From contig BMJD01000002.1 in assembly GCA_014642895.1 (NCBI GenBank), forward strand, positions 186,001-250,000: 64,000 nt of DNA, given 5' to 3'. The notes beneath the pieces are model-generated. The model was not told the origin of the DNA, searched no databases, and saw only the letters and a list, made by a program, of their open reading frames with translations. Shown here piece by piece: positions 26,740 to 36,112 of this stretch (its first letter is position 1; each line of letters begins with the position of its first letter). The DNA comes from Lentibacillus populi (lineage in GTDB: Bacteria; Bacillota; Bacilli; Bacillales; Amphibacillaceae). The translations under genes and the position numbers were made by a program.

Positions 26740-28091
26740 TTAAAAAAATATTGATCGCAAATCGCGGTGAAATTGCAGCCCGGGTGATACGGACGTGCAA
26801 GAAATTAAACATCCGTACGGTTGCTGTTTTTTCCGAAGCGGATCAAAAGGCACCATTTGTCGCACTTGCGGATGAAAGCTATTTACTTGGCCCGCCGCGT
26901 GTTAATGAAAGCTATTTAAAAGCAGATAAAATAATCCAAATCGCAAAGGAAGCGAATGCGGATGCAATTCATCCCGGCTATGGGTTTTTGAGTGAAAATG
27001 CTGTGTTTGCCGAGAAGTGTCAGGAGGCTGGGTTAACGTTTATCGGTCCACGCGGTGCTATCATGAAAAAAATGGGAAGTAAAATTGAAGCAAGGAAAAC
27101 AATGCAGGCAGCAGGTGTCCCGGTTGTTCCCGGAACAGATGGTGCAGTCGAAAGTGCTGATGAGGCACTCGCAATCGCTAAAGAAATTGGCTATCCAATC
27201 ATGTTGAAAGCATCTGCAGGCGGTGGCGGAATCGGAATGCAAGTTGTCGAATCTGATGCAGAATTGACGAAGGCGTTTGCCAGCAATTCCAAACGTGCGG
27301 AAACCTTTTTTGGTGATGGGGCGATGTTTATGGAGAAAAAGCTGGAAAACGCGCGTCATATCGAGGTTCAGCTCTTAGCCGACGAGTACGGGAATGCCGT
27401 TCATTTGTTTGAACGGGAGTGTTCCATTCAGCGCAGAAATCAAAAGGTAGTCGAGGAAGCACCATCTCCATTTATCTCCGAAATGACCCGGATGAAAATG
27501 GGGGAAACAGCTGTAACAGCAGCCAAAGCAATCGGTTACACAAATGCTGGCACAATTGAATTTCTTGTTGATGAAGAAGAGAACTTTTACTTTTTAGAAA
27601 TGAATACGAGAATTCAAGTAGAACATGCAATTACCGAAGAAATTACCGGGCTGGATATTGTGGAGGAGCAGATTAACATCGCAAATGGGGAAGCATTAAC
27701 TATTGATCAGGCCTCATTAAACATTAATGGGCACGCAATTGAGGTTCGGATTTATGCGGAGGATCCCGTATCCTTTTTCCCTTCTCCAGGACATATTACA
27801 ACGATGGAAGCACCAGCTGGAGAGAATGTAAGAAATGAGCTTGCGGTAACCGCAAATTATGATGTAACCCCTTACTATGATCCGATGATAGGCAAGCTGA
27901 TCGTGACCGGAGCAACAAGAGCTGAGGCAATCGAAGTACTGAAGTCCGCGCTGGGAAACTATAAAATTGACGGAATTAAAACGAACATACCGATGCTTGA
28001 AACGGTAATTGATCATGAAGCATTTAAAGCTGGCAACACAACTACAGCATTTGTACAAAAACATTATTTACCAATGGTTAAAACCAATTAA
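26736..28091 (+). CDS. yngH: Biotin carboxylase subunit of an acyl-CoA carboxylase (YngH)
   Basis: ATP-dependent carboxylation of biotin on the neighbouring carrier protein. The 451-residue protein opens with KILIANRGEIAARVIRTCKKL, carries the ATP-grasp glycine loop KASAGGGGIGM, ENARHIEVQLLADEYGN and the active-site EMNTRIQVEHAITEEITG. Length equals stand-alone AccC-type subunits, without a fused carrier domain. Overlap with yngI and a 13-bp gap to the carrier gene place it firmly in the operon. The partner carboxyltransferase is at 29207. Confidence 0.94.
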   Translation: MIKKILIANRGEIAARVIRTCKKLNIRTVAVFSEADQKAPFVALADESYLLGPPRVNESYLKADKIIQIAKEANADAIHPGYGFLSENAVFAEKCQEAGLTFIGPRGAIMKKMGSKIEARKTMQAAGVPVVPGTDGAVESADEALAIAKEIGYPIMLKASAGGGGIGMQVVESDAELTKAFASNSKRAETFFGDGAMFMEKKLENARHIEVQLLADEYGNAVHLFERECSIQRRNQKVVEEAPSPFISEMTRMKMGETAVTAAKAIGYTNAGTIEFLVDEEENFYFLEMNTRIQVEHAITEEITGLDIVEEQINIANGEALTIDQASLNINGHAIEVRIYAEDPVSFFPSPGHITTMEAPAGENVRNELAVTANYDVTPYYDPMIGKLIVTGATRAEAIEVLKSALGNYKIDGIKTNIPMLETVIDHEAFKAGNTTTAFVQKHYLPMVKTN

Positions 28092-28104
28092 GGAGGAAAC
28101 AACA

Positions 28105-28317
28105 ATGCAGGAAGTGAAAGCATCAATGGCAGGAAGTGTATGGAAAATTACAGTTAATAAAGGGGAAAGTGTGGAAGAGGATCAGGATATTGTCATCTTG
28201 GAATCAATGAAAATGGAAATACCGATTGCTAGTGAAGAGGCAGGTACCGTAAAGGAAATAAAAGTTGCGGAAGGCGATTTTGTTAACGAAGGAGACGTTA
28301 TCGCGATTATTGAATAA
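28105..28317 (+). CDS. yngHB: Biotin/lipoyl attachment carrier protein (YngHB)
   Basis: A 70-residue single biotinyl domain that carries carboxybiotin between YngH and YngE. The biotinylation motif is ESMKMEIP with the target Lys36, flanked by the twin beta-hairpins KITVNKGESVEEDQDIVIL and IKVAEGDFVNEGDVIAIIE. The start has AAGGAGG upstream; a longer in-frame extension overlaps yngH and is not needed. It is at the small end for BCCP domains, typical of YngHB. Confidence 0.94.
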   Translation: MQEVKASMAGSVWKITVNKGESVEEDQDIVILESMKMEIPIASEEAGTVKEIKVAEGDFVNEGDVIAIIE

Positions 28318-28406
28318 CTATATTTCTTAACCAATGCTCGTGCTCCTTTGAACAGGTATTGCGGGTATTGGATTTTGGCATGAATATTTTGTCAGGAGGG
28401 TTTAGG

Positions 28407-29189
28407 TTGACCGCACTTGTCCATTATGAAATGACAGATGACCATATCACAATCATAACGTTAAACCGACCAGAGGCAGCTAATGCCATGTCAAAGCAGC
28501 TGCTTGCGGAATTAGATGAATGTGTTCACAACATTAATCAGGACAATGAAATTCGCTGTGTTATCATAACAGCAGCAGGAGAAAAGGCTTTTTGTGCAGG
28601 TGCCGATTTAAAAGAACGCAAGGGAATGAATGATCGGCAAACAATCGAAGCGGTCCGCTATATTGGGGACACGGTTACAGCTGTTGAGCAAATAAAGATA
28701 CCGGTTATCGCCGCGATCAATGGTGCTGCTTTTGGCGGAGGATTAGAGCTGGCACTCGCTTGTGACATCCGTATCGCATCCGGGAATGCCAAAATGGGGT
28801 TAACCGAAACCTCACTTGCTATCATTCCAGGTGCAGGGGGAACACAACGGTTAACGAGATTAATCGGAGTAGGGCAGGCAAAACGATTGATTTTTACAGC
28901 AAAACCAATCTTGGCTAAAGAAGCGTTGGATATAGGGCTGGTCGAGCAAATCAGCCCTGCAGATAAATTAAGAGAAAATACACTCGAACTTGCCAAACAG
29001 ATTGCCCAAAACGGACCAATTGCATTAAGACAAGCGAAAACAGCTATCAATCTGGGCTTGCAAACTGATCTTGCAACAGGTCTGAACATTGAGCATTTAT
29101 GTTACAGGGAAACCATTCCAACTAGTGACAGGAGTGAGGGACTGGCAGCATTTAAAGAAAAAAGAAAAGCCGTATATGCCGGAAAATAA
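28407..29189 (+). CDS. yngF: Enoyl-CoA hydratase/isomerase, crotonase family (YngF)
   Basis: A 260-residue crotonase, in this pathway probably methylglutaconyl-CoA hydratase or a short enoyl-CoA hydratase. Oxyanion-hole segments are AFCAGADLKER and INGAAFGGGLELALACDIRIA, and the catalytic-loop region is LTETSLAIIPGAGGTQRL. The TTG at 28407 is selected because CAGGAGGG lies nine bases upstream. In B. subtilis yngG (HMG-CoA lyase) sits between the carrier and yngF; here there is only an 89-bp gap. Confidence 0.91.
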   Translation: MTALVHYEMTDDHITIITLNRPEAANAMSKQLLAELDECVHNINQDNEIRCVIITAAGEKAFCAGADLKERKGMNDRQTIEAVRYIGDTVTAVEQIKIPVIAAINGAAFGGGLELALACDIRIASGNAKMGLTETSLAIIPGAGGTQRLTRLIGVGQAKRLIFTAKPILAKEALDIGLVEQISPADKLRENTLELAKQIAQNGPIALRQAKTAINLGLQTDLATGLNIEHLCYRETIPTSDRSEGLAAFKEKRKAVYAGK

Positions 29190-29206
29190 GTTAGGGGGCT
29201 GTAAAC

Positions 29207-30736
29207 ATGACTTATGTAGAAGATTTACAACAACGGGTAGCGAAAATAAAACAAGGCGGAAAAGAAAAATACCATCAAAAAAATGCCGAAAAAGGGAAAT
29301 TATTTGTTCGCAAGCGATTGGAATTACTTTTTGACGAGGACATTGACATAGAAGATGCATTTTTTGCAAATTGTGTAGATGATTCGCTGCCATCGGATGG
29401 CGTTGTCACCGGCATTGGCAGCATAAACGGCCAGACTGTTTGTGTAATGGCCAATGATTCAACGGTTAAAGCAGGTTCATGGGGGAAGCGCACCGTTGAA
29501 AAAATTATTCGCATTCAGGAAACAGCGGAGAAGCTTGAAATGCCAATGCTATACCTAGTTGACTCAGCCGGTGCCCGGATAACCGATCAAATCGAGATGT
29601 TTCCCGGGCGCAGGGGAGCGGGGCGGATTTTTCATAATCAAATTAAATTATCAGGCAGAGTACCGCAAGTATGTTTGTTGTTTGGTCCATCCGCGGCTGG
29701 CGGAGCATACATACCAGCATTTTGCGATATTGTCATCATGGTTGACGGGAATGCTTCCATGTATCTTGGTTCACCACGGATGGCGGAAAAGGTAATTGGT
29801 GAAAAGGTTTCACTTGAAGAAATGGGTGGGGCAAAAATGCATTGCTCGATTTCTGGCTGTGGAGACGTCCTGGTGAAAACAGAGAAAGAAGCAATTGCCT
29901 ATACCCGCAACTATTTAAGCTATTTCCCAGCAAATTTCAAAGAAAAACCAAAAGCTATCACGGCAAAAGATGTGAAAGCATTTGATAAGTCAATTTCTGA
30001 TCTGATTCCGGAAAATCAAAATGCTCCATTTAATATGTACGATTTTATTGATCGCATTATTGATGAAGACAGTTTTTGTGAAATTAAAAAGAAATTTGCG
30101 AAGGAACTAATTACCGGCGTTGCCCGTATTAATGGAAAATCAGTTGGTATTATTGCGAATCAGCCACGAGTTAAAGGTGGCGTTTTGTTTCCTGATTCAG
30201 CCGATAAAGCGGCAAAATTTATTCAATTATGTGATGCATTCAATATTTCCTTATTATTCTTGATGGATATCCCGGGCTTTATGATTGGTACGAAGGTGGA
30301 ACGTGCCGGCATCATCCGCCACGGTGCAAAAATGCTTGCGGCAATGAGCGAAGCAACTGTTCCCAAAATTTCTGTTGTAGTCAGAAAAGCATATGGTGCC
30401 GGGTTATATGCAATGGCCGGACCGGCATTTGAACCAGACTGCTGTTTAGCATTGCCGACTGCCCAAATTGCAGTTATGGGACCGGAGGCAGCTGTTAATG
30501 CTGTATATGCCAACAAGATTGCCGAACTTCCGGAAGAGGAGCGCCCAACATTTATTCAAGAAAAACAGGATGAATACAAAGATAATATTGATATTTACCG
30601 GTTGGCCTCGGAATTAGTTGTTGATGCTGTCGTGGAACCTGATAGATTGCGTTCAGAATTGGTAACACGTTTTGCCATGTATGAATCAAAGGCTGTCTCA
30701 TTTACGGAAAGAAAACATGGGGTTTACCCGGTATAA
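29207..30736 (+). CDS. yngE: Acyl-CoA carboxylase carboxyltransferase subunit (YngE)
   Basis: Transfers CO2 from carboxybiotin to an acyl-CoA such as 3-methylcrotonyl-CoA or propionyl-CoA. The 509-residue protein has two crotonase-like halves: N-terminal motifs YLVDSAGARI and FGPSAAGGAYIPAFCDIV, C-terminal motifs FLMDIPGFMIGTKVERAGIIRHGAKM and RKAYGAGLYAMAGPAFEPD. The PAFCD/PAFEPD wording and the gene context favour methylcrotonyl-CoA carboxylase over propionyl-CoA carboxylase, but I cannot decide from sequence alone. It is the last gene of the operon and has a clear terminator. Confidence 0.92.
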   Translation: MTYVEDLQQRVAKIKQGGKEKYHQKNAEKGKLFVRKRLELLFDEDIDIEDAFFANCVDDSLPSDGVVTGIGSINGQTVCVMANDSTVKAGSWGKRTVEKIIRIQETAEKLEMPMLYLVDSAGARITDQIEMFPGRRGAGRIFHNQIKLSGRVPQVCLLFGPSAAGGAYIPAFCDIVIMVDGNASMYLGSPRMAEKVIGEKVSLEEMGGAKMHCSISGCGDVLVKTEKEAIAYTRNYLSYFPANFKEKPKAITAKDVKAFDKSISDLIPENQNAPFNMYDFIDRIIDEDSFCEIKKKFAKELITGVARINGKSVGIIANQPRVKGGVLFPDSADKAAKFIQLCDAFNISLLFLMDIPGFMIGTKVERAGIIRHGAKMLAAMSEATVPKISVVVRKAYGAGLYAMAGPAFEPDCCLALPTAQIAVMGPEAAVNAVYANKIAELPEEERPTFIQEKQDEYKDNIDIYRLASELVVDAVVEPDRLRSELVTRFAMYESKAVSFTERKHGVYPV

Positions 30737-30749
30737 TTTATGAAAGCAG

Positions 30750-30786
30750 GTCATCATACGGTTTTAATTCGTATGATGACTTTTTA
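30750..30786 (+). terminator. Terminator of the yng operon
   Basis: GTCATCATACG pairs perfectly with CGTATGATGAC (11 bp, 9-base loop) followed by TTTTT. Confidence 0.92.
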
Positions 30787-30842
30787 CCTTGTTTAGCTTG
30801 ATACATTATTAGCCTGTAGCAGTTTTTAATTGGTTTTTAGAG

Positions 30843-30945
30843 GAATGCTGAAGTTTGGTTGAAAGTTGCTGAACTGGGGCTGGAAAATGCTGAAGATTTT
30901 TGAAAGTTTCTGAACCAAGCCAGAAATTCGCTGAACCGTCTTGAT
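30843..30945 (+). repeat. Degenerate tandem array, 5 units of 20-21 bp (CTGAA type)
   Basis: CTGAA occurs at 30848, 30869, 30890, 30910 and 30931 (spacings 21, 21, 20, 21). A second conserved block about 12 bases into each unit reads TTGAAA, TGGAAA, TTGAAA, CAGAAA. The unit is roughly TGCTGAANNNNNNNTTGAAAGT. The array fills the gap between the yng operon terminator and the flavin reductase gene and has no preserved reading frame. No protein family or known repeat is recognised. Confidence 0.7.
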
Positions 30946-31076
30946 TATCTCCGCAAAAACATAATCTAGTTTATGATAATAATATTATGTAAAGTAAAGC
31001 ATCTTTTTTCTATTTTTCTTTTATTGGTGATATCCTTGTTTTGAGTGAATTAGGAGGAAGGTGGGGGAATTCCATA

Positions 31077-31565
31077 ATGGATAGTCGGTTTTTTCGTGAT
31101 GCTATGGGGAAGTTTGCAACCGGTATCACAATTGTAACAACAAACTATAATGACGAGATTATCGGGATGACAGTAAACGCATTTATGTCCGTTTCACTGG
31201 ATCCTAAGCTAATTGCTATCTCCATTGATGAAAAAGCTTCTATGTACGATAAGCTGCAAAACACGAAAAAATTCGGATTAAGTATCTTATCAGAAGATCA
31301 AAAGGAATTGGCGATGATTTTTGCCAGACAGATTGAAAAGGATCGACAAAAAATACCTTATATAGAACTAGATAATATACCAGTTATCGATAATTCACTT
31401 GCAGCAATGTCCTGTTATGTTAAAGATACGGCTAAGGCAGGGGATCATATGATTTTGATTGCCGAAGTAACCCAAATCAATATGGGGCAAGGGGATCCGG
31501 TCTTATTTTTTGGTGGTAAATACCGTTCTATCGCATCAAATAAACATACCAAGTCCAACAAGTAA
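31077..31565 (+). CDS. Flavin reductase-like protein (HpaC/FMN-binding split barrel)
   Basis: A 162-residue member of the flavin reductase family that reduces FMN or FAD with NAD(P)H for a partner monooxygenase. The pattern FRDAMGKFATGITIVTTNYNDEIIGMTVNAFMSVSLDPKLIAISID is typical, as is the C-terminal FFGGKYRSI. The ATG at 31077 gives the standard N-terminus and follows GGTGGGGG. No monooxygenase gene lies next to it, so the physiological partner is unknown. Confidence 0.88.
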   Translation: MDSRFFRDAMGKFATGITIVTTNYNDEIIGMTVNAFMSVSLDPKLIAISIDEKASMYDKLQNTKKFGLSILSEDQKELAMIFARQIEKDRQKIPYIELDNIPVIDNSLAAMSCYVKDTAKAGDHMILIAEVTQINMGQGDPVLFFGGKYRSIASNKHTKSNK

Positions 31566-31627
31566 GAATGGCAATTCATGATTTGGTAAAATATACTTAA
31601 TGTATAAACCTATAATGGGGTGATAAA

Positions 31628-32083
31628 ATGAAGGTTAGTGAATTTATGATTACTGACGTTATTTCCGTTACAAAGGACAGGTCAATAAGAGAATTGCTGG
31701 AACTGCTTGTAAAAAATAAAATCGGCGGTGTCCCGGTTGTGGACGAACAGAATAGACTATGTGGAATGGTAACAGATGGTGATGTCATTCGTTTTTTACA
31801 GCCTAAGGGCAGAACTGTTTATGATATGTATGCACTCGTTATTTTCAGTGAGAGGGAAGACCTGCAGCATAAATTGGATTACGCTGTTGATGATAAAATT
31901 GGCAACCTGATGCGAAATAAACCAATTTATTCGGTTCATCCTAATGATACTTTGGATGCGGCAACATCGATCTTTTCCAAGCACCGCTTTAAGAAAATAC
32001 CTGTTATTGATGATGACAATAAAGTTGTAGGTGTTATCAGCCGTGGTGATGTAATCCGTTTTATTTCAACAAAATTGATTTAA
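31628..32083 (+). CDS. Two-CBS-domain protein
   Basis: A 151-residue protein made only of two CBS motifs (residues about 1-58 and 92-150), each with the GVPVVDE.../KIPVIDDDNKVVGVISRGDVIRF pattern. Such Bateman modules bind adenosine nucleotides and act as energy or redox sensors. The linker contains a hydrophobic helix-like segment (YDMYALVIFSERED). The start follows AATGGGGTG. It is independent of the gene before and has a terminator-like hairpin after it. Confidence 0.9.
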   Translation: MKVSEFMITDVISVTKDRSIRELLELLVKNKIGGVPVVDEQNRLCGMVTDGDVIRFLQPKGRTVYDMYALVIFSEREDLQHKLDYAVDDKIGNLMRNKPIYSVHPNDTLDAATSIFSKHRFKKIPVIDDDNKVVGVISRGDVIRFISTKLI

Positions 32084-32088
32084 CTATA

Positions 32089-32128
32089 TGTGTGTGCAAA
32101 AGTCGCCCACTTATCATTTGGTGACCTT
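32089..32128 (+). repeat. Short inverted-repeat remnant, likely deleted MITE derivative
   Basis: GTGCAAAAGTCGCC and GGTGACCTTTGAAC are inverted with respect to each other (11 of 14 positions) and resemble the ends of the 165-180 bp elements, but only about 12 bases separate them. The left half also resembles 6943-6960. Confidence 0.45.
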
Positions 32129-32155
32129 TGAACTCCATTATAGTCGAAATGATTA

Positions 32156-32186
32156 GGACTTCTGTATCGCGCAGAAGCCCTTTTAT
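32156..32186 (+). terminator. Terminator-like hairpin after the CBS gene
   Basis: CTTCTG pairs with CAGAAG around TATCGCG, extended by GG/CC across a one-base bulge, followed by TTTTATTTT. Confidence 0.7.
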
Positions 32187-32483
32187 TTTAAAGCTTAGGC
32201 AAAAGGGCTGGATAATTTTGTATATTTGTATAGCATGTAGTAAGGAAGGTTTTTGATATTTAAGGCGGACTTACATAAAGTGATTGCAATATTGATAAGC
32301 AATTTGTTCATCGTTGAAATGCTATTTAATATTGGGAGACTGGCCGTTTTTCTCTTTAATGCAGGTAAGTGTCATTATGGTTTAAAGAAATATCCGTACA
32401 TTTAGTGATCCGGTAGCATTTGGGTGTGAAACAACGTATAATAGAAGTATATGAACTGTTAAATAAGAAAGGAAATGTGCATC
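32187..32483 (+). other. Upstream region of dynA
   Basis: About 300 bp of AT-rich DNA without a supported gene. A TATAAT hexamer at 32437-32442, about 40 bp before the dynA start, is a candidate -10 element; I see no good -35 at normal spacing. Confidence 0.45.
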
Positions 32484-35400
32484 TTGGAATTGACTACTTC
32501 ACCACCGCAAGCGGGAAAAGAAGAGCTTACAGCGCTGTATGAAGTGATGCTTGCAAATGGAGATCAAGAAAGCGCAACGAAGATACTGGAGTTATATAAG
32601 AAGTGGAAAAATGATGAATTTGTCGTTAGCTTTGCCGGCCACTTTTCAGCAGGCAAATCAACGATGATCAATACCCTTTTAGGGGAAGATATCCTCCCTG
32701 AAAGCCCGATCCCAACAAGTGCTAATGTTGTGAAAATCACTTCTGGTCTAGGTGTAGCGCGGATCTATTTTCATGATCAGGCCCCAATGGAATATAAAGA
32801 ACCGTACGACATGGAAACGATTAAAGACTATTGCAAAGATAAAGATACCATTAAAAAAATAGAATTAAGCACTTCCGGAACTATTGTACCAGAGCGGACT
32901 GTCATTTTTGATACGCCCGGCATTGATGCAGCAGATGACGCGGATCGTTTGATTACAGAGGCGTCGATGCATCTTGTTGATCTGCTAGTGTATGTCATGG
33001 ATTATAATCACGTCCAATCCGAGGTGAATCTGCAATTTTTGCATACATTGCATGAAAAACGAATTCCGTTTTATGTGGTGATTAATCAGATAGATAAACA
33101 TGACAAAGCGGAAATATCCTTTCAAATGTTCGAAAACAGTGTAAAACAAACGTTTCAGCAATGGAACATCATTCCTCAAGCAATCTTTTATACATCATTA
33201 ATAGCTGAAAATAGTGCACATAATCAGTTTCAGCAGTTAAAAGCGGATTTATTTTCCTTGATGACGGATGGCCGGGATGAATCACCTTCAATCGCCCATT
33301 CTGTTCAGCAAATAATGGATGAGCATAAACACTATTTAAATCATGAATTTGCGGCAAAAATGACATCCTTTCCCGGGCAAGGTGGGGAGAAAGATGATAT
33401 TTACCTGCACAAACAGGCGCTTGAACAACAGATAATGGATGTAGAAGATAGTCATCGGCAGCTGGATGAGGATTTTCATCATGAATTGCAATCGACCTTA
33501 AACAATGCTTATCTAATGCCGCACGAATTACGAGAGAAGGCAGCAGCGTTTTTAGAGGCACAGCAGGACGATTTTAAGGTTGGACTATTTAGCACAAAGA
33601 AAAAAACAGCTGCGGAAAGGGAAGTCCGTTTACAGACTTTTTTGTATGCATTGCGTGAAATGATGGAAGCAGCTATTCAATGGAAATTACGTGATAAATT
33701 TACCGATCTGCTGAAGAGATACGGGGTAACCGATCAAGGACTTTTGGAATTAGCCCAGCAGGTTTCGGTTGACTATACAGCAGAGAATCTTATTGGACTA
33801 ATTACCCCCGGTGCAAAAGTGAATGGTCAAGCGGTGCTAAATTACACAAACGAGGTCAAACAGGATATAAAACAAAAATATAAACGTAAGGCGCTGCAAT
33901 TATGGGAAGCGATTGATAAGCAAGCAGCCAAGGAAAATAACCGGAAACTGGCAGACTATCAAAAGAAACTGGCACAGTTGACAAATGCAATTCAGCAGCA
34001 TGAAGAGATCGCGAAGTTGAAACAGACGTTACGAGATAAACAAAAGCAGCTGGAAGATATACTGCATTATCCAGATCGATATGCTACCATTTCATTGGAT
34101 CAGGCCGTTTTAGAAAAAAATACCCGTTTCGAACAACGTACCCTTTTAAAGCAGGCGCCAGATGATAACACGCAACCGTTACCAGAAGTCCGGCAGCAGG
34201 TTATACCGCACAACGATAAAACACAATCCGTTGATGCTGTTACCGAAAGTATGGGACAAACGATTGAAACGATTACTTTATTACCAGGTTTTCAGTCGAT
34301 CATTGCTGACTTAACAAGAAAACGGCAGCAGTTGCTTGAACGGTCTTATACAATCGCGCTGTTTGGAGCGTTTAGCGCCGGAAAATCATCGTTTGCCAAT
34401 GCATTGATTGGTGAAAATGTTTTACCAGTATCACCAAATCCAACAACGGCAGCAATTAACCGGATATGTCCTGTCACGGAAGACCATCCTCATGGCACTG
34501 TTGTCGTACACATGAAGACAGAAGATACATTGTATGCTGATTTATTTGCGATTACGAAGCATTTTTCACCGGCAGCTGCTGATTTTACTGACCTGATTCA
34601 GTGGGTAAACACAAATAACATACAACAAAGCAGCGAGCTGAAGCAAATGCATCAATCCTATTTACAGGCCATGCTGACCGGTTATCAGGAAAGTAAGGAT
34701 GCAATTGGGGATCAGCTTGTCATAACAATGGACGGCTTTCAAGATTATGTCAGTGACGAAACGAAGGCATGTTTTGTGGAAGCAATTGATCTCTATTTTG
34801 ATTGCGAGCTGACGAGAAAAGGAATTACCCTTGTCGATACACCTGGGGCGGATTCCGTTAATTCACGACATACAAATGTTGCATTTGATTATATCAAATA
34901 TGCGGATGCAGTATTTTTCGTCACCTACTATAACCATGCATTGTCACGGGCAGATAAAGACTTTCTCATGCAGCTTGGGCGGGTAAAGGATGCATTTCAG
35001 CTTGATAAAATGTTCTTTATTGTTAACGCCTGCGATTTGGCAAAAGACGATAAGGAACTGCAATTAGTAACCGATTATGTGGAAAGTCAATTAGTACAAT
35101 TAGGTATTCGTCTTCCTCGAATTTTTCCGGTCTCGAGTAAACAGGCATTGCTGGCGAAACAAAAACAGGCAGCTGTTGATCATCATATGCAGCAATTCGA
35201 GCGGGAATTTTATCAGTTTATCCATAACGATTTGGCTGCTTTATCGATTCAAGCTGCTTTACTGGATATAAAACGGGCATATCAATCGATAACGAATTAT
35301 ATTGTATCAGCAAGTTTAAATGAACAGGAAAAAGAACAATACCGGATACAGCTTTTTTCAAAACGGGAAATGCTGGAACAAGCGGCGAGTGAAATGGATG

Positions 35401-36110
35401 CTGGTTTGTATGCAGAACAGATCAGGCAAAAGCTGGATAAACAATTGTATTACGTCATGGAACGGTTCGGCATTCGCTTTCATGATATGTTTAAGGAATT
35501 CTTCAACCCGGCAACGATAACAGAATCAGGTCAACAGGCCACACAACAATTGACTAAGAGTCTTGCTGAGCTTCTGGATTATGCGGGATATGAATTAGTA
35601 CAAGAATTACGCGCTGTTTCACTAAGAGTCGAAGCTTTCCTAAAGTCGCTTGCTAATGATGCCTACCAAGGGTTCAAAAGGAAAGCCGAACAAATCGATG
35701 AAAAATTGCTGCTCCCTAAATTGGGTGCTGTTGATCTTTCAACCCCCGAGCATGAACAAGCATTTACCGAGCTTGATACAGGGATTTTTCAAAAAATACT
35801 GGGTCGCTTTAGAGGAACGAAAGCGTTTTTCGTGAAAAATGAAAAAGAGAAAATGAAGGAAGAGCTGTATCAGACGTTAACACCTTATGCCGAGGACTAC
35901 ATGATTGAAAATAAAGAAAAAATGATGTCCTCCTATCAGAAACAATGGAACGACATGATGAAACAAGTGCAGCAGGATACACTGGAAACGATTGACAAAT
36001 ATATTGATGACGCCTTATCGATGCTGTCGGAAATGATCGATATTGATTTATTAAAGGCGAAGCAGCAGGAGCTTCGAGCAATTATGGCTGAACATGGAAA
36101 TGAGGGTTGA
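32484..36110 (+). CDS. dynA: Double dynamin-like GTPase DynA (YpbR)
   Basis: A fused bacterial dynamin of about 1208 residues. Two GTPase domains in series are visible: P-loop GHFSAGKSTMINTLLG (near residue 50) with FDTPGIDAADD, and P-loop GAFSAGKSSFANALIG (near residue 630) with VDTPGADSVNSRHT. Long helical and coiled-coil stretches follow each. B. subtilis DynA (1193 residues) tethers and fuses membranes and protects against membrane-damaging agents and phage. A TTG start at 32484 fits AAAGGA spacing better than the ATG at 32475. Its stop overlaps the region before ypcP, as in B. subtilis. Confidence 0.94.
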   Translation: MELTTSPPQAGKEELTALYEVMLANGDQESATKILELYKKWKNDEFVVSFAGHFSAGKSTMINTLLGEDILPESPIPTSANVVKITSGLGVARIYFHDQAPMEYKEPYDMETIKDYCKDKDTIKKIELSTSGTIVPERTVIFDTPGIDAADDADRLITEASMHLVDLLVYVMDYNHVQSEVNLQFLHTLHEKRIPFYVVINQIDKHDKAEISFQMFENSVKQTFQQWNIIPQAIFYTSLIAENSAHNQFQQLKADLFSLMTDGRDESPSIAHSVQQIMDEHKHYLNHEFAAKMTSFPGQGGEKDDIYLHKQALEQQIMDVEDSHRQLDEDFHHELQSTLNNAYLMPHELREKAAAFLEAQQDDFKVGLFSTKKKTAAEREVRLQTFLYALREMMEAAIQWKLRDKFTDLLKRYGVTDQGLLELAQQVSVDYTAENLIGLITPGAKVNGQAVLNYTNEVKQDIKQKYKRKALQLWEAIDKQAAKENNRKLADYQKKLAQLTNAIQQHEEIAKLKQTLRDKQKQLEDILHYPDRYATISLDQAVLEKNTRFEQRTLLKQAPDDNTQPLPEVRQQVIPHNDKTQSVDAVTESMGQTIETITLLPGFQSIIADLTRKRQQLLERSYTIALFGAFSAGKSSFANALIGENVLPVSPNPTTAAINRICPVTEDHPHGTVVVHMKTEDTLYADLFAITKHFSPAAADFTDLIQWVNTNNIQQSSELKQMHQSYLQAMLTGYQESKDAIGDQLVITMDGFQDYVSDETKACFVEAIDLYFDCELTRKGITLVDTPGADSVNSRHTNVAFDYIKYADAVFFVTYYNHALSRADKDFLMQLGRVKDAFQLDKMFFIVNACDLAKDDKELQLVTDYVESQLVQLGIRLPRIFPVSSKQALLAKQKQAAVDHHMQQFEREFYQFIHNDLAALSIQAALLDIKRAYQSITNYIVSASLNEQEKEQYRIQLFSKREMLEQAASEMDAGLYAEQIRQKLDKQLYYVMERFGIRFHDMFKEFFNPATITESGQQATQQLTKSLAELLDYAGYELVQELRAVSLRVEAFLKSLANDAYQGFKRKAEQIDEKLLLPKLGAVDLSTPEHEQAFTELDTGIFQKILGRFRGTKAFFVKNEKEKMKEELYQTLTPYAEDYMIENKEKMMSSYQKQWNDMMKQVQQDTLETIDKYIDDALSMLSEMIDIDLLKAKQQELRAIMAEHGNEG

Positions 36111-36112
36111 GG

